From Phoronis australis (taxonomy: Eukaryota > Phoronida > Phoronidae), in assembly GCA_002633005.1 (NCBI GenBank), contig NMRA01000632.1, positions 145,877 to 209,876 on the forward strand: 64,000 nt of DNA. The letters are read 5' to 3'. Shown here piece by piece: positions 1 to 13,200 of the stretch. The notes below the pieces were generated by a model that had not been told where the DNA came from, searched no databases, and saw only the letters and a list, made by a program, of their open reading frames with translations. Position 1 is the first letter of the stretch. Each line of letters opens with the position of its first letter. Both the position numbers and the translations under genes were made by a program.

Positions 1-1707
1 GGAAACTGTATCTTGGGAGCATATGAAAACTACTATGAAATTGTCAACTGCTATAAATGCTATTTTTGATTTAAACCACTCACCGTTTTAATATTGTTCC
101 ATACTCAGATTAGATTTCTGGGTTTGGAAGAACATAACGTGTTTTGGCCGTGGTAGACCGGCCCTGAAATCATCTCCTCATTTTCGGGTCCGTCGAAATT
201 CCTGACTTAACCACATGCCTTTATTTGGCCGGTAACATGCTATTTCACGCTAATACACATTAGCTGATGGCGTCAAGTTAAGATAGGAGTTGCCTAACAA
301 ACAACACGTCTGTTTTCACTTTTTCCTTCTTCTGGTGGATTTTTTAGTTTCAAAATTAATAGAAGATTCGAAATCTTCATAAAATTTTGACCTCCGTGCG
401 TGCTCTCCTCGTAAATATCGGTGAAGTTTCAGCTGAGGTCACTTGGGTCAGATCAGCCGGAGTTGAAGTAATTTTAATATTACTACGCGGTAAAGCGGTT
501 TCGAATTTTATATTCCGTAAAAATTTAAATTACACTGATAATTTCAAAGTAAATACACAGAAATGAGCGTGGAATATCAGAAAACCTGAGTTAAAATTCC
601 TGAGAAAGTAACAAATTTCATGAATTTATGAATCCGCAACGGTCTGTTTTGCACAGTGCCACAGTATTCTAAGTAATCCGTTCTCGTGGGTGTCGTGTAT
701 TGCAAAGTTTCGTCATTTTTTGCCGTTTGAAAATGAGAGCAACGGGAGACCGTGTTCAACCACATAGTTACATTTTTTGTCGTAAAGCGAAAATCCCGAT
801 GAACCTAATTTCAAAACTTACGATTTTTGTCGGAGTCGTGGCGAAAATCCGGAAGGAAAGGCGTTGGACGAAAAATGACACTAAAATTGTCGGAAATTTA
901 CCAAAACTTTTTGCTTCAAAATTCCATCTATTTTCTACGAGAATTATCGTGAACTTTTTAAGACCACCATATTACCATCGATGCTGAAGAGGGGTTCGAC
1001 CGCGAGATAGTTATTTGGTGATTATACCATCCACAAACACGCGTGTGTTCAAGTTTTCATGTTCAGTTAAAAACGAATTGTTCAAAAGTATATTGGAGCG
1101 ACCGAACGTTATAAACGACAGGTACGTTGTAATGCTACTCGATTGTGCTTTTCCTGAACCTTTTAATTCTGTAGATATAGGTTTAACTAAACAGACTTGT
1201 CGAAAAAGTGCTGTACTGTATAAACGTAAAGTAGCGCGGTGTCATTGAATCGTAAATTTGGCCGCCGAAAAAAAGTTTTCAAATATGAATGTTGTGTTGA
1301 CGTTCAAGACATCTCACCATTCACTTTAAAGTAGTTCTATTGCCAGACCAGGCTAAATTGTCATGTTTGTTGCCCCGACAGCCGAGTGCCTAATGAACTA
1401 TTGAAATCGTTGATAAAAGCGTGTCAAGTTTATAGTCCCTGTAACCCCTGAGATTCTATCACGATCATTTCACGTTATGATCTGTCTGGTTGTCCGTGCC
1501 GGCAGAGATCTCATAGAGGGCATAAACGTGATTACCTGTCATTGCAGAAATCATTTCTAATCTGAAGAAGAAACACTTAGTGGTCACTTATATCAGACTA
1601 ATTATAAATGGTTGAAGTCGATGGTTATTTTCAGAGCCTCCTTGATAACACGCAGAATAATTTCGTAGTAACTGTCACAGCTGCCGATAATGCCGATAAT
1701 GCTGCTA

Positions 1708-1709
<2 letters not shown>

Positions 1710-1775
<66 letters not shown>
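1710..1775 (+). repeat. (GCT)22 / (CTG)n trinucleotide tract
   Basis: 22 uninterrupted GCT units, with earlier interrupted GCC-GAT-AAT units just before. In the frame of an ATG at 1608 the tract reads as polyalanine within a 59-codon ORF. Confidence 0.95.
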
Positions 1776-1776
<1 letters not shown>

Positions 1777-2104
1777 ACAATTGCTGATCCTCTTGCCTTT
1801 TCTGCTGCCGCTGGTGTGACCGCAGTAATTTCGATGATGTATGTTTAGACCAAATGACAGGAAAGTAACTTTGCCACACACGATATTTGCCCCTGGTACT
1901 GCCCTATTGGTTTTTTATCGTGTATTGACTGTGGTATTTATGAATGACTCTCGATCTTAGTTCATTATTTAGTTTCGTCCAGGTCTAAGTGCAGTTGTTT
2001 ATAAATCATGTTTTCTATATCAATTTGAAATTACTTGGATGTGTAATACTCATTCTATTGTGGTTCGCTGTTGCTATCCAGTCATGTAACACAGGAAGCA
2101 CGTT

Positions 2105-2172
2105 TTCGCCAATACATAACCAGTGCATCAAACAGTTCTTCGCCAATACATAACCAGTGCATCAAACAGTTC
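2105..2172 (+). repeat. 34-bp exact tandem duplication
   Basis: Two identical copies of a 34-bp unit (TTCGCCAATACATAACCAGT...) lie head to tail. Confidence 0.95.
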
Positions 2173-3114
2173 TTGTTTCAGCGTTTCTCATTTGACTTAT
2201 CTCTTTATGTGCGCCAAGATACTTTGTTCGCCCATAAACACATTTTATTGCATTAGGAGGTTGATTTTGTGTTGAGGATTATTTCCTTATCAAACTGCAG
2301 ATAATTGAAATTGCCGTCTTTTAATTAATTTCATTAATGTACGTAAAAATAATAGATGACACTACTGCCCAGAAATCGATTCAGTGTTATATCTGGGCCA
2401 CAGGAACCATGGACTTACATTACCATGTAAGACCTTTACAGGAACAGCATATTGCTTCATTAAATTATTTAGGTCAAACAATACAAAACCTTATACATTA
2501 AGGTCTTCAGTTACTCATGCAAATTAGGTCAAGAATATCTTTGCATAGGTGACATTGATAACGAGTTACAATGTAGTATGACAATGTGTGAAACTGCTAT
2601 GGCCGGTGGGGAAAATTGAGAACTTTACTTAAACAAGCAATAAGTGATAGATATTATGAGGTTAAAAATCTTGAGAACCAATTGTTATTAATTTGTTTTA
2701 TCATAGAGAGCATCTACTCAGTGCAGAATAACGGAATGCGCAGGTGGCTATGGATAGTGAAGTTAAAATACTGACGCCCACAATGATGCCGCACTGTGGA
2801 GAAATATTCAGAAAGTCTGAAAGTTTTGTACGAGTTTAACGATAATCCTCTTCTGAATCTCTTCATGCAAATATCCTTGATACAACGTATTTGATCGAAG
2901 ATAGTCAGAGGAATCATGATATTATACCCCTGAAAGTGACGATGAAACAGAATTACTGGATTCGAACCCCAACCTTTTCAGACTTAGCTATAGGTCACGT
3001 GATGCGCCCAACCTATGGCGCCCGTGAAGACAATAATTTTTGTTTACAACGTTTGTTATGTGATTGGTTTTCTGCTCCCAACCTGCACCTATGCGGACAT
3101 AGGTGAAATTAAGA

Positions 3115-3240
3115 AAGGTCCTAACGTTACTGAACGGAGCGAAGGAAGCTCGTGTGCTTAAGTACTTTGCTTGTAATACATGGCGATATCTCGCGAAATC
3201 TTGCGGTATCTTGAGTTTTCGCTAGGTACTCGCGTCAACG
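3115..3240. mobile_element. MITE family A-related fragment
   Basis: It shares AGGTCCTAACGTTACTGAAC with the ends of family A copies, and GGCGATATCTCGCGAAATCT with their CpG-rich core. Related fragments are at 47868-47980 and 60030-60135. Confidence 0.6.
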
Positions 3241-4580
3241 GTACGCACACCAGGTCTCATGTTCTGCCGCCAGTGCTTAATTGTCAAACAGGTATATTGT
3301 TTACATTTGTTTAGAACTTTTAATGTGTAAATGACTGAATGCAGTCTCATCCGCAGTGACAGTTTAGATAGACCAGGTGAGATCCTCAACTTTCAGAGAT
3401 GGAACCAGTAACAGTAAATGCGTTCTTTACTGCAATCTTTAATGTCCAACCTTAGCAAATTCCAGCGCTATCTGCTGGGGGAGTGGCAAATTATATCACC
3501 ATAATCAAAATAGGGTCGTGCAAAGGATTTGGAAATCTATTGAAGGTGTGGCGAATAGGTAACATTCGACATTCGTCTCGATTGTTTTCCGAGAGCACGA
3601 AAGCGACTTTCGTTTAGCCCATAAATTCTGGTATGCAAGACGGGTCAAGGTGACAGTGAAACACACACAATTTTTTATTTACGGATATTTTGAGACGTAA
3701 GTCATTTTCATAGAAATCGTTTAATAACCCCGCAAAGGGCAATTTGACCACACAGGGTTTGTTTGTGAAACCTCACCGGAGAGCGCTCTCCAGCTAACTA
3801 TCGACTATTGACATATAGCGAAAGGCCTTATTTCATGATGTCGCCTCTATGCAACGATGGTTCGATTCAAGTTCATTGGGTTGATCAGCATCTGCATTCT
3901 CTGCAGACGAGCGCGACAGTGTGGTTCAAAGCAGAAATTCTCATCCAATACGTCCTAAATGTTTATGTACAGGTTTCAGATCGCAAATTGAGTATCCCTT
4001 TTTCAAACTGGAACACGAGAACGACTCTGTTCTCAAACTCGAAGTTCATGGCGTAACTTATGTGTCTAGTAATCCAGAATTGCACAAAGGCATGCGGGTT
4101 GTCTTTGACACTTGTTAAAATACAATAATATAATTGGCGTATATAAAAGTTTGTAACCGGTGTCTATATAGCTAGGCAAGTCATTGCCTTGTGATAGCAA
4201 AGATTATACACAACAGACTCCGATATCGACATTCCCAATGGAGACACCCGTCTCTTCCAATGTACAACTCAGCTTCCGGTTAGACTAATACCTATAGCAG
4301 AGACTGACTAGACGGCTCCGATCTGTCGTGTGTGTCATAACGTCAAGACAAAGTAACTTAGCAACGAACATTGGCCATCCTAACAGGGGAACAGGTTGCT
4401 CCCATCATCACAATAACTGTTTTTTTACGTTTAGCTCCATGTTGGTGTCCGCTAGTGTTGCAGTAAATGCGCAATACTGATGCGTACACCTATCAGGCAG
4501 TCTCCTCACGTGACGTTCCTGATATGGAAGGCACTACAGTCAAGAATTTATGTGTTTTCGGCTTGAATGAAACCAGCCTC

Positions 4581-4722
4581 CCGTCCAGTAACGCTAGGAC
4601 CTCGCTAAAAAGCAAGACTTCGCGAGATTACGTGAGATATTGCCGTGTATTTTAAATAAGAACACGTGACTTTGGCTAGATTTTAACCAGGTCCTAGCAT
4701 AGGTCCTAACGTTACTGAACGC
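4581..4722 (-). mobile_element. MITE family A copy 1
   Basis: Terminal inverted repeats CAGTAACGCTAGGACCT and its complement enclose a core containing AAGACTTCGCGAGATTACGT and a CACGTG motif. It lies in inverse orientation to the next copy. Confidence 0.75.
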
Positions 4723-4781
4723 ACGCCAGCTGTGCACTGGAGGCTGGAACGAGGGTAAGCTTCCGGTTAGGGAGCTGGCAT

Positions 4782-4928
4782 GCGTTCAGTAGACGCTAGG
4801 ACCTACCCTAGGACCTAGCCAAAAGCTAGTCAAGGTCACGTGCTCTTATTTAAAATACACGGCAATATCTCGCGTAATCTCGCAAAGTCTTGCTTTTAAG
4901 CTAGGTCCTTGCGTTACTGAACGGGAGG
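4782..4928 (+). mobile_element. MITE family A copy 2
   Basis: Same ends and core as copy 1 but reversed. With copy 1 it forms a ~350-bp inverted repeat whose inner flanks (AGCTGGC/GCCAGCT side) also match, suggesting a composite or head-to-head insertion. Confidence 0.75.
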
Positions 4929-5890
4929 CTGATGGCATGCTCTTACGGAAGAAAAACATGCATTGCGCAAGGCGCAGCAAGTCAATGGTGACGTCGCGAC
5001 CGACAATAATGTAATGTAGTCAAGTGCCCAAACATTGAAAATGTTCAAGGTTAAACCTTGAATTTTCGTTCTGTATGTGGCAGGTGCTTCATTTTTCTGA
5101 TCTCTTTGGCAGAGACCGGGGGGAGTACTCCACTATTTTTGTGTGCCAATGGGAAGTTAGGATACCAACCGCTTTAATGACTTAGCACGATAAAGCCCAT
5201 CGTTTTAGAGAATAAAAGAAAGGAAGAAATTGAATCTAAGTTTCCTGAAAGACTAATCAGTCTGTAGAAGACTTAACAGTTCTTTGAAGTTAGTCCAATC
5301 AACATAGCAAATAAAATGTAAGTTTTAAACCATTCGGTGAAATTCTGTGTGACCAAGAGTAAATCTTTTAGTTGAGAATCAAACAGGAAAGGCACACTCT
5401 CACAGAGTAGTTCAGTGGCATGAAACCCACCCGTCTCTAAACGCCAACACGACAAACTTGTGTCATAAATACTCAGGCTGAATTCGTAGTTTTGTCTGGA
5501 ACATTACGGCGTTTCCCGTTGATCCCAACTTGTTCGATTATATAGCCCAACAACAAGTTGGGAAGATGACCCCTGGAGCCAATGTCTTACGCGAGTGATT
5601 AACTCAATTCTGGCATTTATGGTTAATGGAGGGCCAGCTCTCTACTGGGCTGTGCTGTTAAACATAAAAGTTAAGTTATAACATATTTGAACGTAAACCA
5701 ATAGTGTTTCTTAATTTCTCGTCAAATGCTGATCATGCTTAGTTTTTGAATCGCCAAAATCGCCCGATTACAACCGAAGTTACGACAATTTGATCTTTCC
5801 GAACGTACCGATTCGCTCTTGGTTTGATTGTGTTTACACGTGGTCTGTAATAAGCCTGGTAGATAATTGGTCTGCCTGTTGTCATACCAT

Positions 5891-6032
5891 ATGGGCGGCG
5901 CAGCACTGAAAAAGTGGGGGGCTAAAGCCCTTCAGCCCCCCTGTGGTGCACCGCCTATATACCATGTGCGACCTAGCACTGAAAAAGAGGGGGGCTATAG
6001 CCTCCCCAGCCTCCTATGGTGCGCCGCCCATG
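5891..6032. mobile_element. Foldback MITE family B copy 1
   Basis: Begins ATGGGCGGCGCAGCACTGAA and ends in the inverted TATGGTGCGCCGCCCAT. Internally, two similar halves each carry G-rich/C-rich pairs, giving a strong double hairpin. Confidence 0.8.
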
Positions 6033-7100
6033 TACCAGACAAAAGATTGTGCTTGGCAGTTAACAAAGGAACTAGATGTTATCACACGCTCACAACCCTC
6101 TACGTCTGGTAAAGTCACTCCGGGAGAACGTCGTAATGTGTATATTTACATGTGTACGTATCTACAAGTAACCAAGGCATTATCCCTCTGCATCTTCACG
6201 GTCATGGTTACCGTGAACTTGGCAAATTAGATCGTAAAAAGCCATTGACTTACAAGCGAAATATAATGCATTGTTCTGATAGCGCAACTACAGTACCTGG
6301 AGCCTGATTCATGAAAGGCGGAAATTTAGTCTTATGCTCTCGCTACTAGAAGTTATCTCTTTAACTAGCAGTTACATGTGTATAAGTACACACTCTGAGA
6401 CTTTGTACATTTCCTAAGGGATTTAATAACTTTCAGAAATAATTGTTTGGAGCGTGTGACCAAATTACGAACTTTTAAGTCCCAAGTCACTCTTCACGAA
6501 GCAGACTATGTTGTAAAATGTTTTGTCACCGGACGACAATATGTGTCGGCGTTCAAACTTAGTGCTGTAACATTGTGATGGCATTTATAGGGTCCCAAAT
6601 GTTTCTGTTTGTAAAATCAACCCTCCGGTAAACGACTGAGACAGGCATCAGGCGTATCTATCATTATTTTAAACTATTTCTCGGATATCTCCCCCGTCCC
6701 ACTTGCTACTACCTTGTTTTGGGCTCACTTACAATTTCCTGGGCCTCCCTCTGTGATCCGCCTGTGCACCAAATCCTTAGTACACTAGGCAGACTACCTT
6801 TCAACATAGTTGGGAGGCGATTACATCTGCCGGTGTTTACTGTACATGCACCCGACACATACTGTCGCCTGGGCGCTATATATTGTCGCATGTGGCATAT
6901 ATTGTCGTCCAGCTCAAAGTATGCGTCATCCATGACTAAAATGTTAAGTAAAAAAGCACATGAGTTGATTTTTTTCCAATTAGTGGTTTTAATCTGGCAA
7001 AAATACAAACGACACCGACTATAAAGTCATATATACTCCAGGTTTTACTGCATGAAAAATCTATACCATAGGTGGCGGAGGCATTGTCGTTTCTTCATAG

Positions 7101-7218
7101 TTGCGAGCAGACATTACACGGCAATGTCACTCCACAGTCAATACTTGTAACCAAGAGAGGAACGTGGAAACTGGCAGGTCTGGGGTTTTCACAGAAGGGA
7201 GACAGCTCAAAATCAAAC
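7101..7218 (+). CDS. SCYL2: SCYL2 exon: pseudo-catalytic loop and pseudo-DFG
   Basis: The exon starts in phase 2 after a pyrimidine-rich acceptor ending TTCATAG and ends in phase 0 at AAC before GTAAAT. It encodes CEQTLHGNVTPQSI and then GTWKLAGLGFSQKG. HGN replaces the catalytic HRD, and GLGF replaces DFG, so the catalytic and magnesium-binding aspartates are both absent. The preceding exon was not found. Confidence 0.8.
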
Positions 7219-10200
7219 GTAAATATGGCAGAATCTTAATTACGTAAAGTTCAGATCTGATACTTTATCGATGATCCAAGTTACAGTGGTTTTCAAAATA
7301 AACTGGACAGCGTTGACATTCGACAAAGTTTTGTCGCACAAAACCGCGACTAACTATCCACATCTTTTGTTGGAACCCGTATCAAATCTGTCTAAATCTC
7401 TGCAACATTTTAATAGATGTTGTTTCGTGCCCGTTGTCGAAATCACAACTCACTGCTTAAATAAGCACCCTAACGGCTAGAGGCAATGACATTACATTAA
7501 ATTCAACAAAAGCTGGACTACACTACCAAGAAGTTGTCCACATTTGGCCAGAGTCTGGCAGAGTTCTGCAGAAATCTGCGTGGTTTATTTTCAAAGTTAC
7601 TGTACTGGATTGATAAAGACATGTTCTTGATGTTTCACGGTGCTTTTATAGCAAGAGTGGGTAACCTTCGTAAGCGCTCAGTTTAATTGATTTATTCGTG
7701 TGGTTTTGTCATTGAGGCATCGTTGCGATTGCTTGAATTTACCTTTTTGCTTATATAGACGAAATGGGACTCGTGTGTATCCAATTGATGAAATTTACTG
7801 GCCATTCCTCGTTTTCACCTGCTGGTAACTTGAAAAATATGTTCCGTCTGCTATGATTTCCTAAAATCCATTGGGCACACGTCGTCTTTCTCTACCCGCA
7901 AAAAGGTCAATATAACAAAGTTAATGCTTTGAAATGTAAAAATGACATTGTTTGGCGTAGTTCCGTCCATTTGTATTGTTTTTAGCACCACTTCACTTAT
8001 CGATATTTCCCTCAATTGAAATGTAGCGTTTCACCAATGGTGGATTTTGAATGGACCAAAAGACCAGTATCACCCGCTTAAAATACTCCTAAATAAGTCG
8101 CCATTAGTAAGATTTAAACAAATAATAGTTTGGTGATCAAGGCGTTTTCTAGGCCACATGGCACATAAACATTTTTATCGCAAGACGACTTTACGTGTAT
8201 GTACAGGTCAGTAATCTTGGCTTGCCTAACTCCACTCCCGCCCCTTGTCAGGCTCTTTCAGGCAGTATACATGTACCCCTTCGTAGCATGCATCGATCAC
8301 GCACTATGACGACACCTTTTGTTCACGCAGGAATACTTCCATCGTGCGCCATGGAATGCCAAAATCTCCAAAATGGTGCAACCCCCATTGGACTATACGG
8401 CTCCTGAAATCCAAAGCAAGAAACAAATCAGTCTGGTCAGCGACATGTTCTCTCTGGGTATGGTGATCTGTGCTACATATAACGAAGGCAGGTCACTACT
8501 GGACTGTAACAACAACCTGCAGACATACTCAAAAAGGGTGGAACAAGTAAATACTGTTGCGTACTTGACGACAAGATTCTATCTTTTGTCACTATTTGGA
8601 AGACGTCGTCAATTGTGTCTCTGACAACGTCGCCACCGTCTACAAATACTTCATAACTGTCAACACCTTCGTCATCGTCGTCAAAACTAATCTTTGTTGT
8701 AATCATAATCATAATTGTCGTCATGGTGATGGTCGTGGTCATGGCCATTATTCATCGTCATTGTCTTTATCAGTATTGTCATTAGCAACAGGGCTATTGT
8801 CATCATCACCACCATCATATCATCATCATTATAATCATCGTCATCATCGTCATCATTATCAGCATCATCTTGTAGTCGTAGTCGTCAACATCATCCTTTA
8901 ATCATTATTATCAGTAACCTGGTCGTCAGCATCAATTTGAGCACAATCGTTCAGGTCTTCACCCACAGGAAACTTGAATCTTTTGTCCTGTGAATTCAAA
9001 AGAAAATTTTCTGTGCTGCAGTAACGTAACAGTAACCTTGTTATAGTTAAAAAACTTCTTGTGCATTACATTAAGAAAATATTTGTGCAGTCTTGTAGGC
9101 GCCAAATGCAAGCTGATGGAGGTGTCTTGTATTATTCCGTATCCTCCCTCACCTGATCGAGGGCAATAAAACTGCCACAATATGACATGTTGTGGTGAAA
9201 TATGTCTCCAACTATCTTGTAACTACTTGTACATAACCTTTACACGGCCAATTCCAACTATTTCCCTGATCACAGAAAACAAATCAATCATTTTATGTCA
9301 TTAAAATCAACTGCAATTTGTTCTCATTTCACTGCCTTATTCCAACAATAAGCAGCACGTCTAACGTCTGCACTGTATCACGTTTCAGATGAGTCAGTTG
9401 TTTGGTGCAATAGCAGGCAAAATACCACTTCCTTTAGTTGAACCTGTTGAAAAAATGATCAACCAAGATGTACGTTATAGACCTACAGCCCAATCATTCA
9501 CTCTAGTAAGTATACACGTGTCTCTTTGGAGATACACGAGCATTCACAACTGCTTTATGTTGCCTTTACACCCATGATAAAAAGAACACTTCATACTTAA
9601 AGTGGAATTTTGTTTCCACTTACTGCTGAAACGGGAAGTAAGAAAGAAAAAAAACAATCCCTTAAAAAGCTGAGAGATCACTTGAAAATGGTACATCGGC
9701 AAGTAACATTTCGATCTTGTTGGGGGAGTTTAGAACAAAAGGGAATACAGTTCTTACACATGCTAAGCGACAGCTAAGGTCAGGGTGCAGGGGCGGGTCC
9801 AGGGTTTTTAGTCGGTGGGGGGCAGGGCAGAGTACTACCCAGGCTTTTGACCATCAGACATTCGCACCCCGAACTGCCAAATGAAATCTGGAAGAATTTT
9901 TGGGGGGAGGGGGTGGGCGCATGGTCCCGTTAATTGGCCCCCTAAATCTGTCACTGGAGCGCGCAAGTATCTTGGACTACGATTCAAACTTTGACACTCT
10001 CGCATGCACGAATCGCGCGCATGCGCTAACCATTGCATCTAAGAGATGAATTGTACTGTACAACTGAACCTCTGTTTGTTTATAGCTCAAATACTTCCAA
10101 GATCCACTCGTTGGTTGCATTCACTACATTGGTGCCATGGAACAGAAGACGTTGGAAGACAAGAGAGAATTCTTTGCTTCAATTCTTGTAGACATCATTC

Positions 10201-13200
10201 CCCATATTCCCAGTGTAGGTCTTCAAATCTAAATTTATCTTGAATTAGAAGCTTTGCAAAATCAAATGGACAATTTGCACCTGACGTGGAGATGTTTACA
10301 ACAGGTCACTTGCACCTTGTATTAATTTCCTCTGACACAGGTATAGAATGACGAATTGTTGTCGCCAATAAATTGCTGGGAAATTCCGTTAGCTGTGAAG
10401 AAGGTAATTATCCACAATTAGACAAATACTGACAACATGGTCACGCATCTACACGCACAGGTTTTTGTGTGTCTAGCCACCCAGCCTGTCGGTTGATTAT
10501 TCGGTCTGCGTTTCGTAGAGCAAGCTTTTCGGGAATTTGACGAGGTCACGCAAGACCACAGAAAATCACACAAGTGAAATTTAACAGCGTTTCGTGAGCA
10601 AGCTCGGGACCTTACTGATGTAGACGAGGAAAACGGCAGCCTCTGGATCTATTGGTCGGCAAGTAATGATGATACAATTCTCTATTTCCGTTCCATCAGC
10701 GAAGTCTTCTCGTCCAAATTGCCTCGCGCGAGAGTGTCTTGCGTTTATAGAACGTGACTCCGTAACGCATTCCCATATGGCAATGGCTTATGCATAAGTT
10801 GCATTAAACGAGCCTGACGGAACGCGGCTTTCTGGACATTTTATCATCTGGTTTGAAAGCACGATTTCCCACACTCTATTACACATATGACGTTCATCAA
10901 TGAAAAGTATTGTATATCACTAAAAAAATACACGTTTGTTGTTTTAATTGGTGCCATAGCGTCATTGCAAAGCGAGTACAAAAATAAAAATTGTGGGTGT
11001 TTTGACGTCATGGTACAATGAGGACAAAAATAGAAATTGCCCGCTGATTTGTGTGCTGGTAGTCATTTCTTTGCCTGAATGAACATTTTAGAACCTTTCT
11101 CCCAATTCTGATGAAGAATTTCGCGCAAATGAGTTATGAAATAGGTAAATTCACCTATCAGGAGGGTTATTTACGTTTGTGCTGTTTTTATTTTAGAAAT
11201 AGGATACAATGAAAAACATCATTGTCCATCAGTTGAATTAGCATTATAGCTGGGCTTAAATTTGAAAATAGCTAACTTTAACTAGAATTAACAAGGTAGT
11301 TAATAGATAACACTTGGCAACAAAAATGATGAAATTTCACGTCAACCTTGAATTGCATCTTTCAGTTCTTTTTTTATAGAAAATATTGTTCAAACACATC
11401 GTGCCATGTTTACTGAAGGAGGTCGAGGACGACAATATGGTTGCTTTCGTGCTGCCCTCTATTATTTCGGTTATTGAGCACTCGACGCTGGAGCAATACA
11501 GGTTCCATGTACACGATGCATTTATCAAAATGTTGTCTACGTCTAAACCTGCTCAAGTGAGTACAATTTATCCAAGGCATGCCACGATTTTGAACTGTTC
11601 ATGTCCTCGTGCTACCGATTCCGATGACGTCACTGATATCCCATTATACAAAATGGTACCGTGACAATAGGTAATAAAATATTCTACAATTCGCTTTATT
11701 GAAAAATATTATTTGTTTAACTTCATGGAAGCTTACATTAAGGTTTTTAAACATTTTTAGCACTATCGATTTCATTTGAGTTCATTTGTCACCCCAGTTT
11801 AAGTACATGTAGCGTTGGTTACACATTTTTTCACAAACATTTAATTAACTGCTATTCAAATTAAGTCTAAAACGTTTGTGATTGTAGGTGAGTACAATCA
11901 TATTAGGCGAGCTGAACGTTATAACGACCAAACTACCCAACGACGAAGTGAGGAGAGTCATCCTGCCGCTCGTCTTAAATATGTTGGATTCTAACATTGC
12001 TCAGGAACAGGCAAGTGCCCCGCGGGAGATGTTATTCAGAGGATTTCATCTACGGCGCCGCTGTCGTTTTTCAAATGCATTATGGGGTCGTTCTCCATAG
12101 GCGGATTTAAGGGGGCCCAGGGGACCCGCCCCCCCCCATTGGCTGCCCAAAAAAGTAAAACAGAAAGAGCGTAGGGAAATGTTGAGTTTATTAATTAACC
12201 CCGGTAATTGAAATTATACGCCGGATGAAACAAGACTTAAATGTGTGCAGTTTTAGTGTGCCGTTTCCGTCGTCTGCTCCACGGTACAATGAAGAAAATT
12301 ACTTCATTTTTTAAAGAAAATGGAATCTGAGTGATGATGAAAAAACAGAAGCTGCTGGTAAGATGTCAATTTTAATCGAAGCCTTAGTGAATCACTCAGA
12401 AACTCATAATTCTCTCTTTGTCAAACCTTAACTTAAGACGATTTCCAAAGCAATAACGACATTTTTGCCAACACAAAAAACGGATTTGGTCTTTTTGGCA
12501 ATTGAAGACTATTTTAAACACAACAAATTTGTTACGAACTGATTGCAAAAAATATAAAACATGTAATAAGCATTACAAAAAGAAGGAGGTTTCGCGCGCA
12601 AACGCTGTGAACCATAAACAAGTAGGTCTCTTTGTAACAAATCGTGGTGGTGCAGTGGTAAAGCCTCCAGGTCGTGAGTTCGAGTCTGTGGTACTTGCAG
12701 CTTTTCTTGTGTGTCACTTTCGCCGTGTTTTTTTTTTGCCTTTTTTCTTGGATAATACTTCGGGAATCAAGGAAAATGCTTGATTTTTAGAGGAAAAACA
12801 GAAAAATTTCCTGGACGGGAGGGAGGTTTGCCCCCCTCCCGACCTCCCCCCATTAGGTGCTATGCACATCTACAATCGTTCTTGGAGCAAAATGTTGGGC
12901 CCCCCTTGTGATATCCTAGATTCGCCACTGTGAGATGTGTGCTTTTTCCAGTTTAGTTCATGGCCCTCTTGGCTTTTGAATCAAGCAAGTCCTTGTGACG
13001 TTAACCTTGAGTTACCGATATTTTTGCATCGTAGTCTTAGCTTTATTTGTATGGTACAGATTCTGAGAATACAAACATTATTGGAAGGGACATAGGAAAA
13101 TTCGATTTTACTAAACCATTTACTCTACTCCAAGGTTTCCAATTTCACAACCCCTTGGTCACTACCAAGGAATCTCTCTAGGCGCTGCAAATCATTGGAG

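Larger units (their letters stand above)
1..7100. other. Region without confident exons
   Basis: Apart from the repeats listed, I see only short ORFs with no recognisable domain. The N-terminal SCYL2 exons are expected either here or beyond the left edge. A terminal-exon-like frame at about 3930-4118 (…FFKLEHENDSVLKLEVHGVT…) ends in TAA but has no supported partner. Confidence 0.5.

Noticed and set aside
4581-4928. CRISPR-like array
   Set aside because: The repeats are inverted transposon copies, not regular direct repeats with spacers, and the DNA is eukaryotic.
5610-5660. Possible SCYL2 glycine-loop exon (VNGGPALYWAVLLN)
   Set aside because: It resembles a G-G-x-x-L-x-W pattern, but no good acceptor/donor pair or flanking conserved residues support it.
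6140-6200. Possible SCYL2 exon (YLQVTKALSLC)
   Set aside because: It weakly resembles the segment before HGN, but the end phase does not fit the exon at 7101 and there is no usable donor.
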